Of a stretch of DNA of 64,000 nt, positions 1 to 13,087 are shown piece after piece. The notes below the pieces were generated by a model that searched no databases, had not been told where the DNA came from, and saw nothing but the letters and a program-made list of their open reading frames with translations. Made by a program: the position numbers and the translations under genes. This DNA is from Albugo candida (lineage: Eukaryota > Oomycota > Peronosporomycetes > Albuginales > Albuginaceae): NCBI GenBank assembly GCA_905220665.1, contig CAJNAR010000040.1, forward strand, positions 1 through 64,000. Direction: 5' to 3'. The number at the start of each line of letters is the position of its first letter. The stretch's first letter is position 1.

Positions 1-2331
1 AATCATATTCGACATCTCACCGACATCCAAGACTTGGTCACTCATCGTGGGGAGGAAGCTTATGCGACTTTTCTCGACTTTGAGAAAGCTTATGATCGAG
101 TCAATTGGACGTACATGTTTCGCGTTTTGGAAAAAATGGGCGTTGAAAAGTTTCATCGACTGGGTTCGTCTTTTGTACAATAACACAAAGGCGCAGTTGA
201 TGATTGATGGAAATATCACACCATCTAGTACACCACAACGTGGAGTGAAACAAGGTGATCCTCTCTCAGCATTACTTTTTCTGATGACGATCGAACCTTT
301 GGGAAATTTACTTCGACAACATGAAGAACATGGCATTTGGATTAATAGCACGACTGTCGCAACTGGATTATTTTTTGCGGACGATTCGACATTGCTTTCA
401 GAGACACCAAATGGTGTTTGACGCAACTCGAACTCGTCCAAGTCATTGCGATGGATCGGGTGCGAAACTCAACTTGAGTAAATCATCCTTGCTATCGTTG
501 AATCGGACCAAGCCATGTCCACGTATTCCCAATTTGACCGTAATGGGTCCGGAGGATTCGGTCAAGTATTTGGGTATTCCGTTCGGCCAGAAACCAACTC
601 ATTCGATGGTTATTTCAACTCTCGACAAGCGTTTTTACGATGGGTTCGGTGTATGGTTTCGAACAGCAAGAACTGTTCGTGGTCGACTACTGGTTGCGCA
701 GACGATGATTTTATCACGTTTGTGGCATTACACGATGCACGTAAACATACCAGCAGCGACAATTCGACAGTGGCAATCGATGTTGAATCGATTTGTGCTT
801 GGTCGGAAACACAAAAAAGATTCAAAACATGTTCACCTACTCAGCAAAGAGTTTTATATCTTCGCCGACAAGATGGTGGACTACAAGTTCCTTTTTTGGT
901 GGGACGACTAAAGCTACAACGTATTCAATCCTTCAGCAGTTCGCATCCGATGCGTCAACAATTCTTCCTGCGAATTGGACAACAGCTTCGACGGAATTAT
1001 TACAACTTATTCAACCTCCCTTTGGACCAAACAAGCCGATGGATATATTCACCATCGCACCAAATCGACATGGAAAAATGGTTCAATGGGAGAGCATATC
1101 ATCATGGTGGAAAAAAGCATTTGAAATGTGGCATCAGATGGATTGGAGCATTTCAATATCAGATTTAAATGTTTCACAACGCCGTCAGTACTACACGGAA
1201 CAGCCGATGTGGTTTCACTGCGACCAAAAACTACATTACGAAGCTGCTACTCGTCATCCGAGTACACAGAACGTTTGGTACAATCTTGGCATGGTGGATG
1301 AACCACATCGAACATTTCGAAAACGTTTGCTACACTTTTCGACGTTCGAAGTTTGCAAGACCTTTTTCGTGAAAGCGACACATGGCCAACGAAGGAAGAT
1401 TTCGTCGCCAACTATTACAACGACGAAGAGCTGAACACGTCGGATATGTCTGAAGAAAATTTGCTGAGTCGACTTTACAATGAAGTCACTCAGATTCTCC
1501 AGCGTATCCACTCGACGATTGGTCTCATCACTTGGATTACACCAACCACAAGTGGCAGATCATTTTATGTGGGACTAAAAAGCAAGGAAAGGAAACATTA
1601 TTTTCCATCCATTCCACGCTCACAACTCTCACGAATCGTCTGGAAACCTCCCGAACCAACCAAGAGTCATCCGATGTCGACACATTGGTCAACACGGGAG
1701 AGATCGGACAAACTGGATACCGAACGAATTGGAACATTATGGCAGCTTCGGAAACGTGTATTACCTTTTCGAAGATCTACGGTTCGTCTGGCCTTACGAT
1801 CTCGTTTCTACTTTTTCTAGGATATTCAGCCCGACAATATATACATTGTGCACGCAGCCTTCGTGTGGGGCAGTGGAATCCGATCAACATCTCTTTCTAG
1901 AGTGCGATCACACGGCTACAGTTATGAAGGGAGTTACTCCCTAGTTGGGATCAGTTTTTCTCCTCTCGACCACGTTGACGCATATTGCATGTGCAATCGT
2001 ACCAGCACTACGGTCGGATATCTCAGATTTATGGCTTGCATTGCAAGCGGTGACACTGCACTTCGTCTGAACAGATCGGAATCGTCGTTTGTTCGATCAG
2101 CGATCAGCAACTCCGACAGTTCCAGCACTTTCCCTGATCTACACCACGTTTAGTGCGCACGTTCGGTACTTTCGAAGACAGTGTTACGACCAAGACGAAC
2201 GCATTCGGCTTGCAAAGGTGCTGGATCAACTCGCAACGCAAGGATCATTTGGTGGATTTTTCAGAAGCCGAAGATCATTGCTGCGGGTACGGCACAGACA
2301 AGTCAAAATGCAAGTGCAACTCGGATCCTAG
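1..2331 (+). mobile_element. LINE (non-LTR) retrotransposon fragment, 5'-truncated by window edge, frameshifted
   Basis: Reverse-transcriptase core of an L1/Tx1-type non-LTR retrotransposon. Frame 1 opens with FLDFEKAYDRVNW near 76-115. After a frameshift near 150-180 the RT continues with RGVKQGDPLSALLF (about 240-280) and the catalytic FADDST box (about 373-390). The thumb/connection region runs on in several frames. Near 1840-1920 a Cys/His knuckle (C-x4-C then HLFLEC) matches the zinc-binding domain that follows RT in these elements. Multiple frameshifts and stops show it is dead. A relative lies at 14880-18949, where the DFEKAY and VKQGDPLSALLF motifs recur. No host gene function. Confidence 0.85.
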
Positions 2332-2407
2332 TCCTAGTTGGCTGGTCATGCTCACCGTAGTGTGGCGCACACCAATTTGCAAACCACGGTACTTTTGGAC
2401 CATTTTT

Positions 2408-2611
2408 ACAACTTTACAGCATTTACAAGCTGGACACAGTCTCGTATTAAGGTTGCTGAGGCTACTACGATACGAGCTTATCAACGAGACGACATTCTAT
2501 CACTCTCACAGGTATTTCACGAAACGTTTATATATATATATGTTATTTAAGATAGCCTAGGCAACTAGAGAAGTCAGTTTGTCTAATTCTAGTAATATAG
2601 ACACCTTCAAC
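2408..2611 (+). repeat. SINE-like short interspersed repeat, copy 1
   Basis: A roughly 204-bp unit starting ACAACTTTACAGCATTTACA and ending AGACACCTTCAAC. It recurs in inverted orientation at 17291-17498, in diverged form at 13088-14583 (split by a Tc1 element), and truncated at 18955-19114. Near its 3' end GTCTA/TAGAC (2581-2602) can pair as a short hairpin. It lies exactly between the LINE-1 remnant and the truncated RNase H end of Copia-1. No target-site duplication is visible for this copy. Confidence 0.7.
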
Positions 2612-2863
2612 TGAGCTAAGCGCAATGCTTTTTTGCAGTCGGTATTTGTATACAACTGAGTTCCATTTATCATGACCATAATGCCTGTTGTTGAACGTCG
2701 ATCATCGCGACTGCCTCCCCAATCTGAATCAATGTAGGCTTTGACCATCAATTCTTCATTTTCACCGGTAAATATCAAACCAAGTTTCGGAGTTGCCTTC
2801 AAATATCTGAGGACTCGAATCCCTACATTCCAGCGGGCCATACACGGCTTCTCCAAGAATCAA

Positions 2864-3631
2864 TTTTTCTCTTTTAATTTTTTTTATTAAAATTACTTTT
2901 AAAAGTACCTCCATAAAAACTTTTTGATTTGAATAATATATTTAATAATTTATTAAGGGAGCTGCCAACCGGCCCGCAGTTTTCTCTAACCAGCCCTCAC
3001 CCTTAGATTTAGCACTCTAAGATATGATTACGAGTTATGATTGACTAAAAATAGTACCCTTATTTGAATATATGCTCTAAGAAGCGGTTTTACAATATTA
3101 AGATTGGCTAGGTCTATATCTAAATCTGCTGCTGAATCCACTGAGAGTCGATCACCTGCAATAAATGAATTGTCAGATAAATGTAACTTTTGCCAGCACA
3201 ATTAGCATACAATACAAATTACCTGTTGACACAGAGATCCATTTTTTGAGAGCAGCATGGACGCTCTCCACCCAAAATGTTAGTACATGCCCATATGGCG
3301 CCTATTGTGTAGGATAGCAAAAAAACGCTCCTTGTAAACCAGCCTTGTTGTCTCAAGGTAGCTCATCGAAGCAGCGAAGTTGGCATGCATTGCTGATAGT
3401 TGGGTCTGATGAGTTGGAGTGTGATTTTGTTATATTTAATTCCGTTGCATCTATTCAGACCAATCAGAGGCCCCGATTTCCATAAATTTATGAAGGGTGG
3501 AGCTAGATAACGATTCTCCTAATTTTATTTTATTTGCTCTGTTATATTTGTTTAAATCAATCAGAGGCCACCCATCTATTAATTTATGGAGGCTTAGGGC
3601 TGGTTAGCGGCTCCCTTTATTAAATATATTA
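2864..3631. mobile_element. Insertion with terminal inverted repeats (MITE / non-autonomous DNA transposon) inside Copia-1
   Basis: Copia coding sequence is continuous on both sides (LSR to the right, FLEKP to the left), so this stretch is an insertion. It contains inverted termini: AATATATTTAATAA plus AGGGAGCTGCCAACC near 2935-2970, mirrored by GGTTAGCGGCTCCCT plus TTATTAAATATATT near 3602-3630. The left copy has 8 extra bases. The inner edges are each bordered by TTA (2953-2955 and 3617-3619), as for PIF/Harbinger elements, but the AT-rich flank makes this weak. Inside, a segment with CCATAAATTTATGAAGG (about 3478) and a relative (about 3570) form a degenerate direct repeat. No transposase ORF is seen. 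Confidence 0.6.
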
Positions 3632-6600
3632 TCGACTTAATTCACATACTGCAAATGCTACGTCTGGTCTGGTGCTCATTGCGATATAAAGTAGGGACAA
3701 TCAATGAACGATATGGTCTGTTCTACAGGCGTTCATCTTCACTTTATGTCTTTTTCAGTTTTTGACTTGTGCAAGTTGGATTGTAAACAGAAGCTGACTT
3801 TTCTTGGCCGAATTTTCCAACCATTCGTTTTATACCAGCCTTCTGTGACAAGTGCATCACTTTCATTTTGTTGTCGTACGATAATTCCATAATTAAAATG
3901 TACTTTGCCGCACCCAATCTCTTCATTGTGAATATTCGGGCAAGTAGTTTGCTGATGCCTTCTATCACATCAATTGATTTTGCTGAAATCAACATGTCAT
4001 CCACATAAAGTGCGATATATACAAAATTTGTTTGTTCAGGGCGAACGAAGATACATGAGTCGGATGTGCATTGATTCAACCCAAGCTCCAAGAAATGTTT
4101 AGACATGGTCATGTACCATACTGCTGATGCTTGCTTCAATCCATATAAACTTCGTTGCAGTTTGCACACTTGACCTGGCTTTATTTTCAATCCTGGTGGT
4201 GGCCACATGTACGCATCTTCTTCCAAATAAACATTAAGAAATGCTATGTCCACACCATACTGTTGTGTATCGTAACCAAGTTGTACACAGACACTGAGGA
4301 ATACTCTGATAGAACTAGTGCTTGCAACTGGAGCATATGTTTCCTCATTGTCGACTCCAGCTGTTTGTCGAAATCTTTGCGCAACCAGTCGTGATTTTTA
4401 TCTCTCACCCACTTACACCCGATTACCTTTTGGTCGTTCGGACGATCTACTATTTTCCATGTCTTCTTTTCATCCAATGACTTGAACTCTGATGCTATCG
4501 CATCTTTCCACTGGAAAGCTTCATCGCTTTGCAAAGCTTCCTGATATGTTGTAGGGCTTTCAATGGCTGCGTTTGCTTGCTCAGACATAAGTCGCAGTCG
4601 CTTTGACTCTCGATTGACTTCATCATGATCGAAGTGATTTTTATCTGCATTTGGAATGATAGCATCGCTGAAGCTACTTGCTGGTGGTGTTCGGAGGCGA
4701 CGTCGGGGAACTATGCAAGTGTCGTGATTATGAGAATACTCTTCCATCTCGATTCTCCCCCTTGACATAATACTGCTTTCTGGACGTTAGCTCTGAGTAG
4801 TAACTTGGCTGGGAGGTACTGGGATAAGTTATCGACCATAATCTTCATCCACCTCCATGGAGGAGGGTCCAGTACCGTCGTGATCCAAAGGAACTAAGTG
4901 TGGGTCGGATCGTCCAGGTACCGTAAGTTGGTGATTTTGGCAAGGTTTGCCAGCTTGATCAATTTCCAAAGTCTGAGGTTCCTGAGACTCGATGCGCACA
5001 CATGGATTACGATGATCATCATCAAATGAGTTCCGTCTTGGAGTCATTTTAGGATTTTGGATAACGACTTGAACATACTTGGTCTGGTTTACTTCTCTTA
5101 GGTGAGTGCTTCGGGATATCTTCACTCGCTTGTTCGATATGTTGAATACCCGATACGCTTTCGAGTCGTCAGCATATCCCAGGAATAAGCATGAGTAGGC
5201 CTTCGCGTCTAATTTAGATCGCTTCGAGTTGTCGATATGTGCAAAGCCATTAGATCCAAAAACACGGAGATGGCTGAGATCTGGCTTTTCTTTGAAACAA
5301 ATCTCCATTGGTGTGGAGTATGGTCGAAGACTGTATGGAACGCGATTTGTGATGTATGCTGCGGTATTGACAGCTTCTGCCCACCACTCCTTTGCCACAT
5401 TCTTGTTCTCCAGCATTGCACGAGCTCTCTCCATGAGCGTGCGGTTCATTCGTTCCGCCAAACCATTCTGTTGCGGTGAGAACGGAGCCGTTGTCTGATG
5501 GACTATCCCGTTTCGTCTACACTCTTCCTCGAACCGCCTGTTCACAAACTCTGTACCGCAATCCGTACGTATACACTTGATCCTGTTATTGGTTTGGCAT
5601 TCCATCATGGCTTAGTATTGGATGAAATAATCGAACACTTGCAATTTTGTTCGTAGAAAGTAAACTTTGACCAATCGTGAGTAATCGTCGATAAACGTCA
5701 ATGTATATCGAGAACCACCTGCTGATGCACTTGGGCTCCGGTGGAACATTCTTGCGTTTGATTAAGTTGAGCCAATGAAAGATGACCAAAACGAGCATGC
5801 CATATTTCTCAGTCTTGACTGTCTTCGCTGGAAGATGCCGCCGAAGCCGTTTCGGTTGGTGTCCTTGGGAGTGTATATAGCTTGTACATCTTCCCACTCC
5901 GCTTTATGCGTATGATCGTCTCGGTCTCTGACTTAATCTCGCAGCAGTTGTTGTCGAAAGAGACATTAAGTCTACGGGCCACTAATGAGGGGATTGATAG
6001 TAGCCGTCAGTCCAATTTTGGAGCGTACAACAAGTCATGAATGGTGACATGTTCACCATTGCTGAGACTAACCGGTATTGAACCAGTACTAACAGCCTCG
6101 ACTGTAGTTCCATTTGCGATTAACATTCTGATTGGACTTTCCAGATACATCAGTGCTACAAATTTTGACTTGTCATAGCTCATATGACTGCTCGCATCGC
6201 TGTCCAAAAGCCAGTCATTCTTCTTTTGGGCAGTAATGCCATAAACGTATGATCGTTCCGGCTTGAACGTCCTTTTTCTTTGCTTCGTTGAAAACATTTG
6301 GCCTGTCTGTGTTCACGCTTTCTACAGCTGGAACATTTTCCCATTAAACGCGCTCCTGTTGATTCGAGCATTGTTGGGTCTTGTCTTCGAAAACGTTTCT
6401 CTTGTTGCCTTTAGTGCAACCTCCTTTGATTCCTTTTTCTGCATATTGTCCCACTCTCGGCGAAAACTTTCACGCGCACTCATCAAGTCGATTCCAGGCA
6501 TGTTTTCTTAGGATTTGTGTGATGTTTTCATAGTCTTCAGACAGACTACCCAAAAGCACCACGAGCATTTCCTGCTCATCCATCACGTCTCCGATAGACG

Positions 6601-7010
6601 ACATGCTCATCCTTAGTTCATCGAACTATATCATATGCTTCATCAAGCTGCTCTCTGTTTTTATCTTGAAGTCGTGCAGCTGACGTCGCACTTGCACTCG
6701 ATTGTGTAAACTTTACGAACAAAAAAAATCCTTTAGTGTATCCCAAAGCTGCCTCGTCGATGTCGCATTTTGGGATCATCGACCGGTATTGAGTGCTGAG
6801 CTTCATCGACAAGATGAAAAAGCCTTTAAGTTGTTCTCTCTCCAGACTTCCACCGCTTTATCGTCCTCGCTCTTGACGTTTACAGGTCCGTCGATATGGT
6901 CCAGTAGCCCTTTCTTCGCCAGTCTCATGCTCGCGTTGAACTCCCAATAAATGTATCTGTCGTCCCTGAGCACGTCATTGTTCGAATCTGCTGTGTTTGG
7001 GCTCATGACC

Positions 7011-7154
7011 TGTAGATAATCTGTAACTAGCGACACCCAGGGAGCTTAAATCCTGAAGTACTTATATTAGGCCATTAGTTCACCTCACAGTTAATCTAAG
7101 CCTTTACAAACTACCGAATCTTATCTGCACATCCGTTTTGTTGAATATCCAACA
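7011..7154 (-). repeat. Copia-1 5' LTR, with adjoining primer-binding site 6999-7010
   Basis: Read on the minus strand the LTR begins TGTTGGATATTCAAC at 7154 and ends ATTATCTACA at 7011, so it has the canonical TG...CA ends and is about 144 bp. Directly downstream on the minus strand is GGTCATGAGCCC, one mismatch from the complement of an initiator-tRNA-Met anticodon arm (GGGCTCATAACC). The ATG inside it is also the first Gag codon. No second LTR copy was found. Confidence 0.55.
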
Positions 7155-8029
7155 AATTGTTATTGTTTGGTTTCTGTAATCCTAAGATACCTTCTCACTT
7201 TCTGGCAACTTCTTTTGCTCGCAACCACCTAGCAGTCGAGATTTGAGGTGAATCCAGACAAGACTGATGGTAAGATTCTTTATCTACGTAGTACCGTAGG
7301 TTTTTTAGATGTCCGCAAATATTGATCGCTCGCTCTAAAACAACATTCTTCATACTGAAAGGAGAAGAAGTACGAATGACAAAACAAAACTCTGAATTCT
7401 TTCAGCTTCGGGACGACAAATTGTTTATGAGCCTGGTGGTAGATGAATAGTTTGTAACTAAATGTATTTGAGCTTGTGTTCCTGGTTATCTTCTGTGTCC
7501 ATGAACATCAATCTCTTCTGCGTAAGTTCCGATAAATCACCTAAATCACCGCCAAAAATTTCTAAAGAATAATGCAAGAAAATAACAAAAAAGAAAAGAA
7601 AAAAAGAAAAGTGCCAATGAACGCGGCTTTCCAGATCAACAGTCGCGCTCGCGCTCTTTCTGCGCAAGTCCAACCTAAATCTCTCATTTACCGTGTATAT
7701 GGTATCGCTTCTAGGACAGGCAATGAGGAACTTACTCGGAATCGAGTGGCGTCAAAACAATTGGATTTTCGGCAAAGCTTGAATAGGTCAATATACACAT
7801 GGTCTTTTGTGAGATATGAATCCTTCGCAATCAAACTATGGTGAGTAAGTTTTACTAGGTCTATATGAGGTATCAAAGGATACCTATGACTGGTACATTA
7901 TTGTCGGCGACGGACATCAACAAAGCGGCAGACGTAGGGTCTATAATACACTCCTGAGAATCCCTCATGCGAGTTTACACTCTAATGATTGTATTTGAAA
8001 TGCACTTGTTACAATAAAGGTAGAAGTAA
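7155..8029. other. No recognisable gene
   Basis: An 875-bp AT-rich stretch between Copia-1 and Copia-2. Open frames are short and resemble nothing recognised. An A-rich tract lies near 7570-7610. Probably decayed repeat DNA. Confidence 0.5.
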
Positions 8030-8284
8030 AAGTAAAATATTTATATCATTAACCGTGTTTGTCAACAATACAAAATGTATGTGCATCGGGCATTAGCAAC
8101 TTGACTATGTCACATTTTCACATGAAGACCGTCTGGTCCCGAGTGATGACCGTCTCTACTCGTCCCTTCTGTCATGTTGTCACCAAAAAGCCGTTCAGGT
8201 GAGGCTGGACCTTACATGTGATGGGCCTCGCAGTTGAAACGCAAGCCATTGACGTCTTTTCAGAAAAGGGTTCCGTCTGAAGCA
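8030..8284 (-). repeat. Copia-2 putative 3' LTR
   Basis: Direct repeat of 11710-11963. Shared blocks include GACCGTCTGGTCCC and CTCGTCCCTTCTGTC. The minus-strand start is taken as TGCTTCAGACGG. The other boundary is approximate because the copies have diverged by roughly a quarter. No convincing 5-bp target duplication was seen. Confidence 0.5.
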
Positions 8285-11200
8285 CTTCTCCTCGACTTCA
8301 TCCTGGATGTCCTTCAGCATATACATCCGGCGCAGGCCCGACATACTTGGATCTGGTAGTTCCTTCGTCAACAGATCCCTCATCAGATCATCAGATTGAC
8401 AAATCTTGACTGCACGACCTTAGCTTCAGCGTAGTGACAGATAAACATGAAACGATTGTCGACATGTTTCGCGCTTGAGGTAATCTTCTCCTTTTTCAAC
8501 TGCTTGATCACCGCTTGATTTTCTTCACATGGACATCGGCTCAACAACTTTCATGTACAGTACAGTTCACCAAAAATTCCCTCGGCTGAGAAGCTCACAG
8601 CCAGGATGCGACGCAGCGCTGAACTCTGATCCCATGGTACTAAGCGAGACAACACTCGACTTCTTGCATGTCCACGATACCACTCTACCATCCATAAGCA
8701 GCACGCATCCTGAAAATGACTTTCTATCCGACTTGTCCGCAGCAAAGTCCACGTCGCTTCAGATTTCTATCTTCATGGTCCCCCTTTGGTATCTTCTACT
8801 ACGCGTAACTTCATCGACTTCGTCTAATTTCGATATGGCGCAAACGACTTGGCCATTTTCCAGTCCTTCAACGTCGGTTTGTGAGTCTTCCTGGTTGCAT
8901 ATTGCAGTGCAAAATAGATAAATGGGCGAGTGCATCGTGCAATTCATAGTAGGCTCCCAACGAGGGACTGAAAGGACTTGATGCTTTCTAGTCCGCCTTC
9001 GGATAACCACCGGCCTTTCGTTAAGGGCTTGCCAGGGTTGCCATCAAGCTCCCCCTGACCTTCATTACCATAGCAAATCTTACACCACTTCACTGTTTTG
9101 ACTATCCGTCAGCGTTTCAACATTCCGAACGTGCTGGGTTACCACTACTGAACGCTCCTTCGGTATCTAGGCCCGATATCCCTTTATCTCATCGTCCTTT
9201 CTCATTTTGATTTTTTCTTTCCCGCGCACTTCCAAAAGATGTGTTGTTAGTGTTTAGGTGCACCGTTCATGGGGAGCCATAGACCACAATGTAATTCAAT
9301 CCCGGTCTTTTCTTGGTCAACGTCTCATTAGGCGAGATGCCACCTTCATTTGCCTTGTTGGGATTTCGGTTAAGGATATAGGCTGCATATTCAGAAGCGT
9401 TGCCCCAAAACGTCAAGGGTAGCCGACTTGTAAAAACCATTTCTTGCACCATGTTCATGATGTTGATATGCATCCGCTCAGCTTTTGCCATTACTTCCCT
9501 GGTGATTCTTTCAATTTGCTGTAGTATAGCACCAGTTTTCTTGCAAAACACGTCAGACGTTTGTATTCGCCTCTACCGTCTGTAAGTAGAACATAGATAC
9601 AATAATTGAACCGCCTTTCATAAGACACCAAGAAATGCATAAACTTCATCACAGCAAAATACTTGGTCTTCGCGAGGAATACTCGGCAATAGTTTTACCG
9701 ATGATCGATAAAGTTGATCAAATACATACTGCCTAGTCGATCGCTAGGAGTCATAGGGCTTTTTAGGTCGCAACAGATGACGTGACCGAGCACATCAATC
9801 GACGAATTTAAGCAGCTGTCCTTGCGTGACTGTACATTTTTCGTCTCCTTGCCTTGTGGGCATGCCAAGCAGTTGATACGCCTAGTATCAGTAAGTTTGA
9901 TCCCAGAGGCAGGATCGCGGTCTATCTTGATGATTGTGTCATAACACAGATCACCCAAACGATGATAAAGCTGTAACAAGCTTCCATGCTGAACATCCTT
10001 GTTATGTTCATGTCCATCACCATTCACGATTGTCATAACGACCTCTTTAAAATGACCAAATCCACGAGAATCGTCAATCAAAATACCATCGTAAACTTCG
10101 ACTATTAACACATCGTGGCTACTATCAACGTTCATGATGATGCACCAGCTGGCATCTTGTCACGGTATTCAGGAACGCATCCCTTCTCTTCCAAATTATC
10201 AAGGCAATGATCTTACGCCCCAAATGCGATGCTTATTGAACATTGTCGAGTCGAATGGTCTTTACAATATCAAATGCCTTGACCTGGACCACCACACTTA
10301 CTTGTTTCATGTTCCGTGGGGGTCCTTCATCATACATAGTACGCGGTCATTCGTTCGTTTTGACAGTCGACCGCATCGTCGAGCAGGCTTAAGTCATTGA
10401 CCAAATGTCATCCTGGGCCGCTTTCCAAAACCCAAATGCTGGTTAAGATGGACCAACCATCGCTAACGGGTAGAATAGAACCTTTATCTTGTAGTTTCTT
10501 GCCTTCATTCGGGCAAACTGCCATGAGGTGACGAGTATTGCCACATTCATAGCACATTTTTAGAGCTCGATCTTCGGACCATCCTTGACCGTTTTCAAAA
10601 TTTCCTACTTAATTTGTTGAATCGACAACGTTTACTTCTTACTCTATCGAATTGTTTGACTCGAGCAGCGAGCTCCATCGATAGTGCAAACTGGGCGAGC
10701 TCTTCAGCCTGTCGTAAGTAGTCAGCCATATTCACATCCACACATTACAACATCATCGTGCGCATCGTTGGATCAGTGTAAGGGGTAATGTTGCTTCAGA
10801 CGATGTTGTCTGCGCCTCCGTGTGTGTCCCTCACAGCTGTCGAATCCTTGAAGTATTCCGTACAGCTAAGCTGGGATGAGTTGGGCACAAGAAATAACCT
10901 CATGCTCTGGGCAGGTTCTATCATGATAATGGAAGTAGGAAGCAACCTTTTCCTAACATGCTCCGAGTTTTGACTATTAGACCACCAAGTTTCTACCTGC
11001 CGACGATAATACTTATTGCAATGCCTGCAATATGCTGACCGAGAACATCAACCTTGATGTCTTCAGACCACACAAAACTACAGGCACGCTCGTAGAAGCC
11101 AACTTGTTGCACAAAATCTTCCTCTATTCAATAAAACCTTTCCTAGTCCATATTAGATTTCCTTTCCGTCGAAATGATGCATCGCCAATTTTTGTTGGCT

Positions 11201-11709
11201 TCCATCCGGTACGTCCTCGGATAACTGCCCAGGCTGGTAATTACCACGACCTGGTATACGCATACCTGGGAATACTCCTGCAGGTGCACCCTGCCAATGG
11301 ATACCAGACTCAGGTCTCTGACCCATTCCATAGTTGAGATCTTCCTGAGTCGATGGGTCAATCGTATCCTCAGCATAAACATCGGGCACCAAATCAGGTG
11401 GTCGGCGAAACATTTGGAGAACGTTTGGTAGAAGGGGTATGCTTCAAAGTCTGAAGGTGATACCTTCCCCTGATCACAAAGCTGAACCCAGCGTTCTTGA
11501 CTCCGTGGAATCCTTGCGATGTCGGTTGACTTTCGAGGATTCCATCCAGCGCAGATACTCCGATAAGTCACCAAGCATGGCCAGCATCTTTTCCAGTGCC
11601 ACCGCGGGCACTCTCGACTTTTCTTCCAATTTTTGATCATTGGTTATGTCCTGAGCATCGACCACCACAGCGGGTTTAGCTTGTTGAGCTTTTTCGTCAA
11701 CACGTGTTT

Positions 11710-11963
11710 TGGGTAAGATACATTTAGCATTAAACGTGTTTGGCAGCACTACAACATGAATGTGTAACGGCATTACAGACTTTGTTATGCCATGTTCCAC
11801 ATGACGACCGTCTGGTCCCACATGGTGACCGTCTCTCCTCGTCCCTTCTGTCCTGCTGGCACCAGAAAGCTGTTCAGTTAAGGTCGGACTTTACCTGTAA
11901 TGGGTTTTGCAGTTAAAAATCAGGCCCTTGACGACCTTTCATAAAACGGTATCGTCTAATACA
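11710..11963 (-). repeat. Copia-2 putative 5' LTR
   Basis: Partner of 8030-8284 in the same orientation. The minus-strand start is TGTATTAGACGATACC at 11963. The inner boundary is uncertain because a gag-like open frame runs into the repeat. Confidence 0.5.
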
Positions 11964-13087
11964 CTCAATCACGGATTATGCTCATGTTATCTAGATCACC
12001 ATATGGGTAGTCGATAGGCCTTCCTTCGTGATCGGCGTTGGTAAAATATGTGCTTCAAATCTCGTCTGCATTGTTTACGGGAGTAATAAGCTAAAGTATG
12101 TTCAGTGCATTGATGCTACCTTTGCCTCTCAAATTATTTGAAATATGTGTGCAATTTAGGTTCAGCATGCACTTCGTTATATACTGTACTCATCCAGAAT
12201 TCTAGTAATCATTTTGCAATTCTCATTAGAAAAGCATCAATTTGTCGGATCTATCGCATTTTTCATTGGAAGATGTTTTCAGTTTGTAACATCTTCAAAA
12301 TCGCTAGCGATGATCAAGATGTCGCTTTGATTCAAAAATTGTAAGCTTCCACCCAAAAAAAGCTTATAAAAAATAATAATTCACAAAAAATAAAAAACGA
12401 ACGTGAAAATAAAATGATAATAAAAAAAGGTCTCCAGTCTCCAAACTGAGCAGATAAAAAGAAGTAAATTCAAAATCATCTAGCTTCATGCATCTATTGT
12501 TATAGCCATGAAGGGACTAGATGATTAAATCATACATGAAATCCTGACACGTGGCCTTTTATATCAACCACAGTTGAAAAAACTGCGATAAGGTGCGTTT
12601 TATAGAAATTTTGATCAAAATTATTCTGTGAATGATATCTATCTGCGATATTAAAATTATATGATGAATCCATCGTGTCGTGACGGTAACGTGCTCGAAG
12701 GGATTGAAATGTAAATATAGTCGGTTTATCATAATCGAATACACACTCGTCCATGCCGACTCACATGATTTGATTCCTTCGAGAAGCACCTCGTTTATGG
12801 TGATGGCGTAGTAAAGTGCTGCTTTGGTAATTGTGCGTGAACCAGTACACCTTAGACAATCGTATACTGTTGGATGCGCTTGACTGTATTGTAATTCAGG
12901 GGAAAAACTAAATTTTTTCAATCTTGACGACTGTTCCAAACCTTTCTACCCTGTCTGATCTGTGGCGTTTCATTTAGAGTACCTTGACCCCTTGAAGCTT
13001 TCACTTTTTTCTTCTCCGCGTCCAAATTTTACCCGAAACAATCTTGATGCTCTTTACATGCATAATACACATTCGAAGAGGCCTTCA
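11964..13087. other. No recognisable gene
   Basis: About 1.1 kb of AT-rich sequence between Copia-2 and the next SINE-like copy. One minus-strand frame of 126 codons (12559-12939) is unusually long for the area. It has no recognisable motif, signal peptide or splice context, so it is not called as a gene. Confidence 0.45.

Larger units (their letters stand above)
2612..7154 (-). mobile_element. Copia-1: Ty1/Copia LTR retrotransposon, decayed, 3' end missing
   Basis: Gag-Pol remnants run right to left. Gag starts with ATG at 7006 (MSPNTADSN). A CCHC knuckle (CSSCRKREHRQAKC) lies near 6300. The protease has DSDAS where DSGAS/DTGAS is expected, at about 6200. The integrase core (about 4830-5610) has TDCGTEF and SPQQNGLAER. 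RT (about 3640-4760) has SLYGLKQAS and YVDDM. RNase H/connection (2620-2860) has RYLKATPKLGL and SDWGG. Several frameshifts break the frame. The 5' LTR is at 7011-7154; the 3' LTR is absent and the pol tail stops at the SINE-like repeat. A 0.77-kb insertion (2864-3631) splits the codons for LSR and FLEKP in pol. Confidence 0.85.
8030..11963 (-). mobile_element. Copia-2: Ty1/Copia element with direct terminal repeats and most of RT deleted
   Basis: Minus-strand remnants run in order. Gag is at about 11150-11700. Gag-pre-integrase (about 9900-10000) carries RRINCLACPQGKET. An integrase piece (9267-9551) carries KAERMHINIMNMVQ and AAYILNRNPNKAN. RNase H (8567-8752) carries DFAADKSDRKSFSGC and VSLSTMGSEFSAAS. 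The Copia pol tail DLLTKELPDPSMSGLRR ends near 8290. Only about 250 bp separates integrase from the RT/RNase H connection, so the RT core with its catalytic aspartates is deleted. The outer ends carry a diverged direct repeat (about 8030-8284 and 11710-11963) interpreted as LTRs. Confidence 0.75.
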
